Source of the DNA: an uncultured bacterium
GTDB taxonomy: Bacteria > Cyanobacteriota > Vampirovibrionia > Gastranaerophilales > Gastranaerophilaceae
Direction of reading: 5' to 3'
Assembly: GCA_902772945.1 (NCBI GenBank)
Contig: CACYCU010000168.1
Coordinates: 1-9,841 of the forward strand
Length of the DNA: 9,841 nt
Shown here piece by piece: positions 5,824 to 9,841 of the stretch. Below the pieces are notes generated by a model, which ran no database searches, had not been told where the DNA came from, and saw only the letters and a program-made list of their open reading frames with translations. The position numbers and the translations under genes are program-made. The stretch's first letter is position 1; each line of letters begins with the position of its first letter.

Positions 5824-7361
5824 TGATAATGCCCGTATATCATAGTTCTAATTTGCTAAATAATGCAATTTCCAAAAGATTGCAAGGAACTTCTACAAGC
5901 TTACATAATGATAAAACGAGCATATTTTATATAAATGATGCACACGGTAAATCTATAAATATAGAAAGAACAGTTGCGGCATCTAATGCTTTTGATGCGT
6001 ATGTGTCAAAAGAAAAAAATGTTGATGTATTAAAATTATCATCAGGAGATATTCAACTTGGAGAACCGCTAAAGGCTAACAGGGTTATGGTAGAAGCTCA
6101 AAATATTATGGGCATTATGGCTTCTGCTATGGGAAATCACGAATACGATACACCGGAGCATATAAAGGAATTAATTCCGCATATGGGTTACAAGATGCTG
6201 GCATGCAACATAAATATGCAGCCGGATAATCCATTGTATGGTAAAATAAAAAAATCTTATATTCAGGAAGTTAACGGTACAAAATACGGTATAATAGGAA
6301 TTACTCCCGTTGATTTGTTTTCCCGACTAAAATACAGCAAGCTATTTGAGGAGCTTAAAGTAGATGATATTGATAAAACGATAAAAGATGTCCAAGCTGA
6401 AACTGATAAATTGAAAGCTCAAGGTGTTGATAGAATAATTTTACTTTCTCATGTCGGCTTTGGATACGACCAAAGGATTGCAAAAGAAACTGAAGGTATT
6501 GATGTAATTCTTGGGGGACATTCGCACAATCTTGTTACTGATGTTAAAGAAGGAATAAATCTTTTTAATTCAAAATCAGGAGATCCTGTTGTTATTACTC
6601 AAGCAGGGCGAGACGGAAGATTTTTTGGCGTTTTAAATATAGAGTGGGCAAATAACGGTATTATCAAAAAAGTTCAAAATAATGTTACAAGTACAAGAGG
6701 CTTTAAGCGCAATCCGATTGCAAGAGGGATGTTTGAACATATTGTAGGAAAACCAAAAGTAGTCGGAGTAATAAAATCTGCGCCACCGCCGCCTGCAAAT
6801 GCATCAATAGATCCGAATCCGCATGCCAATTTTATTTGTGATTGTATGAAAGAAGAATTTGATGCTGATATTGCAATGTTTGGAGCTGCGACTCTAAGAG
6901 GTTTTTTTGAAGCTGGTAATCTTGATACAAGATGGTTGGAGGACATTTCTCCTTTCAAAAATAAGATGGCTGTTGTAAATTATAGCGAGAAAGAAATTAT
7001 AGATGCATTAAAAGTTTCTGCAAGTTCAATGACAAGTACAAATAACAAGCCGGGTATAGTATATGTCTCAGGGTTAAAATATACTATTTCAGAGGATGGA
7101 CAGCTCCGTTCCGCAACTTTTATAGGAAAAGACGGCAAAGAAATTGTTATAGATGTAAATAATCCCAGAACTGATAAAATGTATAAGACTGTTTTAACAG
7201 ATTTTTATTGTCAGGGGCATGACGGCTTTACAATGTTGAAAAAATATGATCAAGCTCAAAAGTATGATTTTGATATGTGTAAATGTGTTGAAAATCATTT
7301 TGTAAGACATCCTGAACCAGTTGATATAGTGGATGATGGCAGAATAAAAATAGTTGATTAA
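5823..7361 (+). CDS. UshA/5'-nucleotidase-type metallophosphoesterase, no signal peptide
   Basis: A 512-residue two-domain protein of the bifunctional 2',3'-cyclic nucleotidase/5'-nucleotidase family. The N-terminal calcineurin-like domain holds the full dimetal set: Asp39 and His41 in NDAHGK, Asp76 in SSGDIQLG, Asn105/His106 in GNHEYD, His210 in SHVGFG, and His233/His235 in GGHSHN. The C-terminal substrate-specificity domain (about 310-500) is present but altered. The usual NGG-x-x-R loop reads FGAATLR (353-359), and the GGDGF base-stacking loop reads GHDGF (465-469). Relatives are periplasmic or surface enzymes, yet this one has no hydrophobic leader; its N-terminus is polar, so it may act in the cytoplasm or leave by another route. 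The ATG at 5823 has AAGGGA eight bases upstream; a TTG at 5820 would add one residue. A weak promoter, TTGTTT (5764-5769) and TATTTT (5786-5791), is possible. Confidence 0.88.
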   Translation: MIMPVYHSSNLLNNAISKRLQGTSTSLHNDKTSIFYINDAHGKSINIERTVAASNAFDAYVSKEKNVDVLKLSSGDIQLGEPLKANRVMVEAQNIMGIMASAMGNHEYDTPEHIKELIPHMGYKMLACNINMQPDNPLYGKIKKSYIQEVNGTKYGIIGITPVDLFSRLKYSKLFEELKVDDIDKTIKDVQAETDKLKAQGVDRIILLSHVGFGYDQRIAKETEGIDVILGGHSHNLVTDVKEGINLFNSKSGDPVVITQAGRDGRFFGVLNIEWANNGIIKKVQNNVTSTRGFKRNPIARGMFEHIVGKPKVVGVIKSAPPPPANASIDPNPHANFICDCMKEEFDADIAMFGAATLRGFFEAGNLDTRWLEDISPFKNKMAVVNYSEKEIIDALKVSASSMTSTNNKPGIVYVSGLKYTISEDGQLRSATFIGKDGKEIVIDVNNPRTDKMYKTVLTDFYCQGHDGFTMLKKYDQAQKYDFDMCKCVENHFVRHPEPVDIVDDGRIKIVD

Positions 7362-7375
7362 ATTATAATTTGAAT

Positions 7376-7404
7376 TTGAAAATAAATAGATATTGGTTTA
7401 TAAT
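7376..7404 (+). promoter_or_regulatory. Sigma-70-type promoter of the second prepilin-like gene
   Basis: TTGAAA (7376-7381), a 17-bp spacer and a perfect TATAAT (7399-7404) lie in the 72-bp gap after the 5'-nucleotidase stop codon. The expected start near 7411 gives a leader of about 23 bases containing a strong GGAGGA ribosome site (7425-7430). The prepilin gene can therefore be expressed independently of the 5'-nucleotidase, although no terminator separates them. Confidence 0.78.
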
Positions 7405-7433
7405 AACTTAATGTAAAATTTAATGGAGGAGTT

Positions 7434-8093
7434 ATGTCTAATAAAAACGCATTTACATTAGCGGAAGTTTTGATTACATTAGGTATAATTGGTGTTGTTG
7501 CGGCTTTAACCTTGCCAAGTTTGATACAAAATTATCAAAAACAAGTTTGGGTAAATCAATTAAAAAAATCATATTCGACAATATCTCAAGGTTTTTATAA
7601 AATAATGTCTGATAATAGCGTTGACTATATATTTGATGCTGACATTTTTGAGCCCCAAAGGCTTGTCTGTTTGCGAGAATTAAATTCTTCAGAATGTAGT
7701 CCTGAAATAACTCAAAATATTTTAAAATATTTTAAAATCGAAAAAGTGGACATAACTAACAGTACTGCATATTTAAATGGCAGAAGTAAAGATAATCTGA
7801 ATTATTGCTGGATATATGCAGATGGCAGTATGCTTGGTATTGATGAGTTTACAGAAGATAGCTCAAGTCTTGACGAAACGGCTATGAGAATATATATTGA
7901 TGTCAATGGCTTAAAAAAACCGAATACATATGGTAGAGATGTTTTTTATTTTGAGATTGATGGACACGGTATTGTACGACCAGAAAAGGGAACTGATTGT
8001 GGAGAAGTTAATAAGCCCGTTAATCTTGAGACTTCTGATGGATATTCATGTGCAGCCAGAATAGTAGAAAACGGTTGGAGGATGGATTACTAA
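7434..8093 (+). CDS. Type IV prepilin-like protein
   Basis: A complete 219-residue prepilin-like protein. The leader MSNKNA is followed by FTLAEVLITLGIIGVVAALT: Phe7 would be the mature N-terminus, Glu11 is the +5 glutamate, and residues 7-30 form the membrane/assembly helix. The -1 residue is Ala6 instead of the usual Gly, which prepilin peptidases of some systems accept. The rest of the conserved helix (QKQVWVNQLKKSYSTISQGF) leads into a globular domain with five cysteines (79, 88, 125, 189, 206). A late segment (IDVNGLKKPNTYGRDVFYFEIDGHG, 155-179) recalls the calcium-binding loop region of GspG-like pseudopilins. It may form part of a pilus, pseudopilus or competence fibre; no assembly genes are nearby. 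It has its own promoter and a strong ribosome site. The stop codon overlaps that of convergent ruvB. Confidence 0.9.
   Translation: MSNKNAFTLAEVLITLGIIGVVAALTLPSLIQNYQKQVWVNQLKKSYSTISQGFYKIMSDNSVDYIFDADIFEPQRLVCLRELNSSECSPEITQNILKYFKIEKVDITNSTAYLNGRSKDNLNYCWIYADGSMLGIDEFTEDSSSLDETAMRIYIDVNGLKKPNTYGRDVFYFEIDGHGIVRPEKGTDCGEVNKPVNLETSDGYSCAARIVENGWRMDY
7714..7738. repeat. Tandem palindromic decamer AAAATATTTT, 2.5 copies, inside the prepilin gene
   Basis: AAAATATTTT occurs at 7714-7723 and 7724-7733, followed by AAAAT. Each copy is its own reverse complement, and the 10-bp period matches about one helical turn. The repeat encodes part of QNILKYFKIEK, so it may simply reflect AT-rich codon use. 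A change of one unit would shift the reading frame. Confidence 0.6.
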
Positions 8094-9154
8094 AACAGAC
8101 TCTGTTGAGTTTGGTAGTTTTTGTAATTTAAATGTTCATATGCTGCAGGGGAGACTTTTCTGCCTCTGGGAGTTCTTTGCAGTAGTCCTGCCTGAAGCAA
8201 ATACGGTTCACAAACATCCTCTATTGTTCTGACGTCTTCGCCAAGAGCCGCAGCGATGGTTTCGATGCCAACAGGACCGCCATTATATTTGTCAATTATT
8301 AATCTTAAAAGATTTCTGTCAGTGCTGTCCAAACCTGAGTTATCAATGTTTAATACATCTAAAGCCTTATTTGCTATACTTTCTGTAATTTTTCCGTCGG
8401 ATTTTACCAATGCATAGTCTGAAACTCTTTTTACAAGTCTGTTTGCAATACGAGGAGTTCCTCTTGATCTTTTTGCTATGGCTTTTGCACCTTCCTCATC
8501 TATTTCTATGTCTAGAATTCCTGCTGTACGTTTTACAACTTCAGAGAGTTCTTTTTCGGTGTAGAATTCTAGCCTGTGTATAATCCCAAATCGGTCACGC
8601 AGCGGACCTGACAATGCACCTGCTTTTGTAGTAGCACCTATTAGTGTAAACTTTGGCAGAGGAACTCTTAACGTCTTTACGGTTTGAGATTTTCCTGTTG
8701 TCATATCCAATGAAAAATCTTCCATAGCAGGATACAAAATTTCTTCAGCAATTTTGTTCAGTCTGTGAATTTCATCAATAAAGAGAATTTCTCCCCCTTT
8801 TAATGACATCAAAATCCCTATAATATCTCTGGGTCTTTCGAGAGCAGGTGCTGATGTTATTTTTATATCAACTCCCATTTGTTCTGCAATAACACCGGCT
8901 AATGTGGTTTTGCCAAGTCCCGGCGGCCCGTAAAATAATAGATGATCCAGAGGTACTTCTCTTTTTTTTGCAGCTTCAATTGTAATTTTTAATGTTTCTT
9001 TGAGTGCAGATTGACCTATATATGTTTCAAATGATTTCGGACGTATAGAATTTTCAAAGTTTTTGTCATAGTCAATACTTTTTGTATCTATGACAGGATT
9101 TTTTTCTTTAATTAAATTTTTTTTCGTAAAATTATCGTCTGAAATTATACTCAT
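8090..9154 (-). CDS. ruvB: Holliday junction branch-migration ATPase RuvB
   Basis: A 354-residue AAA+ motor that, with RuvA, drives branch migration of Holliday junctions during recombinational repair. All diagnostic elements are present. Conserved RPKSFETYIGQ is at 38-48, Walker A GPPGLGKT at 76-83 and Walker B LFIDEIH at 124-130. Sensor 1 lies in IGATTKAGALSGPLRDRFG, which also carries the arginine finger, and sensor 2 is RGTPR at 231-235. The winged-helix DNA-binding domain ends in RTPRGR (327-332). The N-terminus before IRPK is about 14 residues longer than in E. coli and polar. The ATG has AAGGT nine bases upstream. ruvA and ruvC are not adjacent, as is common outside proteobacteria. Its stop overlaps the convergent prepilin gene by 4 bp, and its promoter must lie in the 57-bp spacer shared with dapL. 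Confidence 0.97.
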   Translation of the reverse strand: MSIISDDNFTKKNLIKEKNPVIDTKSIDYDKNFENSIRPKSFETYIGQSALKETLKITIEAAKKREVPLDHLLFYGPPGLGKTTLAGVIAEQMGVDIKITSAPALERPRDIIGILMSLKGGEILFIDEIHRLNKIAEEILYPAMEDFSLDMTTGKSQTVKTLRVPLPKFTLIGATTKAGALSGPLRDRFGIIHRLEFYTEKELSEVVKRTAGILDIEIDEEGAKAIAKRSRGTPRIANRLVKRVSDYALVKSDGKITESIANKALDVLNIDNSGLDSTDRNLLRLIIDKYNGGPVGIETIAAALGEDVRTIEDVCEPYLLQAGLLQRTPRGRKVSPAAYEHLNYKNYQTQQSLF

Positions 9155-9170
9155 TTGTGTTTACCTTAGT

Positions 9171-9186
9171 TTTATGATACCATAAA
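9171..9186. promoter_or_regulatory. Near-palindrome with overlapping opposed -10-like boxes between ruvB and dapL
   Basis: TTTATGATACCATAAA matches its reverse complement at 14 of 16 positions. It contains TATGAT on the plus strand (9173-9178) and TATCAT on the minus strand (9179-9174), each one mismatch from TATAAT. The minus-strand box is well placed for ruvB, about 20 bases from its ATG. Clear -35 boxes are lacking on both sides. It may be a shared symmetric promoter core or an operator. Confidence 0.4.
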
Positions 9187-9211
9187 TTCAAATATAAGAA
9201 AAGGAGAGATT

Positions 9212-9841
9212 ATGAAAGTATCAGAACGTTTGGAAAAAATTCCTCCGTATCTATTTGCGGAAATTGACAGAAAAATAGCTGAAGCAAGAGCTAAAGGTAT
9301 TGATATAATAAGTTTAGGTATTGGTGATCCTGATACCCCGACTCTACAACCTGTTGTGGATGAAATGCATAAAGCTATTGATAATCCTAAAAATCACGAT
9401 TATCCGCCTTATAATGGGACTGAAAAATTTAGAAAAGCAGCTTGCGGGTGGATGAAAAAACGTTTTGGTGTTGAACTGGATCCGGATAAAGAAATGCTTG
9501 CAAATATTGGCTCAAAAGAGGCTATTGCACATATTTTCTTTGCCTATGTTGATAAAGGTGATTACACATTAGTTCCTGATCCGGGGTATCCTGTTTATCA
9601 CAATGCAACTGTTTTTGCTGGCGGAACTCCTTATCACATGCCACTTTTGGAAGAAAACGGATTTCTTCCTGATTTCGACAAAATTCCTGAAGATGTTGCA
9701 AAAAAATCAAAACTTATGTTCTTAAATTATCCAAACAATCCGACAAGTGCTGTCGCTGATTTGGATTTTTGGAAGAAAGCCGTTGATTTTTGTAAAAAAT
9801 ATGATATTTTGTTGTGTTCTGATATGGCGTATTCAGAAATG
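9212..9841 (+). CDS. dapL: LL-diaminopimelate aminotransferase, N-terminal part (cut by window edge)
   Basis: The first 210 codons of a PLP-dependent class I/II aminotransferase, roughly half of the usual length near 390-410 residues; the catalytic lysine lies beyond the window. The opening MKVSERLEKIPPYLFAEIDR, SLGIGDPDTPT (34-44), YPPYNGTEKFRKA (64-76), the NIGSKEAIAH segment (98-107) and NYPNNPTSAV (172-181) are characteristic of LL-diaminopimelate aminotransferases. Asp204 and Tyr207 are the expected PLP-ring contacts. DapL converts L-tetrahydrodipicolinate directly to LL-diaminopimelate, bypassing the succinylase or acetylase steps, for lysine and peptidoglycan synthesis in the cytoplasm. 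The ATG has AGGAG five bases upstream. Another branch of the aspartate/alanine aminotransferase family is possible but less likely. Confidence 0.88.
   Translation, partial: MKVSERLEKIPPYLFAEIDRKIAEARAKGIDIISLGIGDPDTPTLQPVVDEMHKAIDNPKNHDYPPYNGTEKFRKAACGWMKKRFGVELDPDKEMLANIGSKEAIAHIFFAYVDKGDYTLVPDPGYPVYHNATVFAGGTPYHMPLLEENGFLPDFDKIPEDVAKKSKLMFLNYPNNPTSAVADLDFWKKAVDFCKKYDILLCSDMAYSEM

Noticed and set aside
6674..6958. Minus-strand 94-residue ORF opposite the 5'-nucleotidase
   Set aside because: Shadow of a gene with intact catalytic motifs on the other strand.
9522..9710. Minus-strand 62-residue ORF opposite dapL
   Set aside because: Antisense to conserved aminotransferase motifs; no ribosome site.

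Overview
The window is AT-rich, densely packed bacterial chromosome. Its combination of features points to an uncultured gut-type relative of cyanobacteria, of the Melainabacteria/Vampirovibrionia (Gastranaerophilales) kind. The clues are prepilin-like proteins starting with a near-identical FTLAEVL-TLGIIGVV leader, an LL-diaminopimelate aminotransferase (the lysine/peptidoglycan route shared with cyanobacteria and chlamydiae), low-GC codon use and ordinary sigma-70-like promoters. This assignment is inference from the protein style, not a database result. There are no rRNA or tRNA genes, CRISPR arrays, insertion sequences or phage genes here.

Layout. (1) Positions 1-4506, minus strand: one tightly coupled operon read right to left. 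A near-consensus promoter at 4479-4506 drives a C-terminal half-transketolase, ftsE, ftsX, a pseudo-receiver/pseudo-GGDEF protein, an isochorismatase-fold hydrolase and the start of a type IV prepilin-like gene cut by the window edge. Successive genes overlap or are separated by 11 bp at most. (2) Positions 4640-5739, plus strand: a single-gene unit encoding a Pro/Gln/Tyr-rich disordered region fused to a HEAT-like helical domain, closed by a strong intrinsic terminator. (3) Positions 5796-7361, plus strand: a UshA-type 5'-nucleotidase/metallophosphoesterase without a signal peptide, preceded by a possible hairpin and a six-codon leader ORF. (4) Positions 7376-8093, plus strand: a second prepilin-like gene with its own near-consensus promoter. 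(5) Positions 8090-9154, minus strand: ruvB, whose stop codon overlaps that of the prepilin gene. (6) Positions 9212-9841, plus strand: the first 210 codons of dapL, divergent from ruvB across a 57-bp spacer.

How the genes relate. FtsE and FtsX form the ABC-type complex that controls septal peptidoglycan hydrolysis, and DapL makes meso-diaminopimelate precursor for the same wall. RuvB drives Holliday-junction branch migration. The most unusual items are the REC-GGDEF protein that has lost the signature residues of both domains while being translationally coupled to ftsX, the orphan half-transketolase leading a division operon, and the disordered/HEAT protein. I found no complete, clearly new multi-gene system. 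The best candidate for something undescribed is the association of FtsEX with the degenerate signalling protein.
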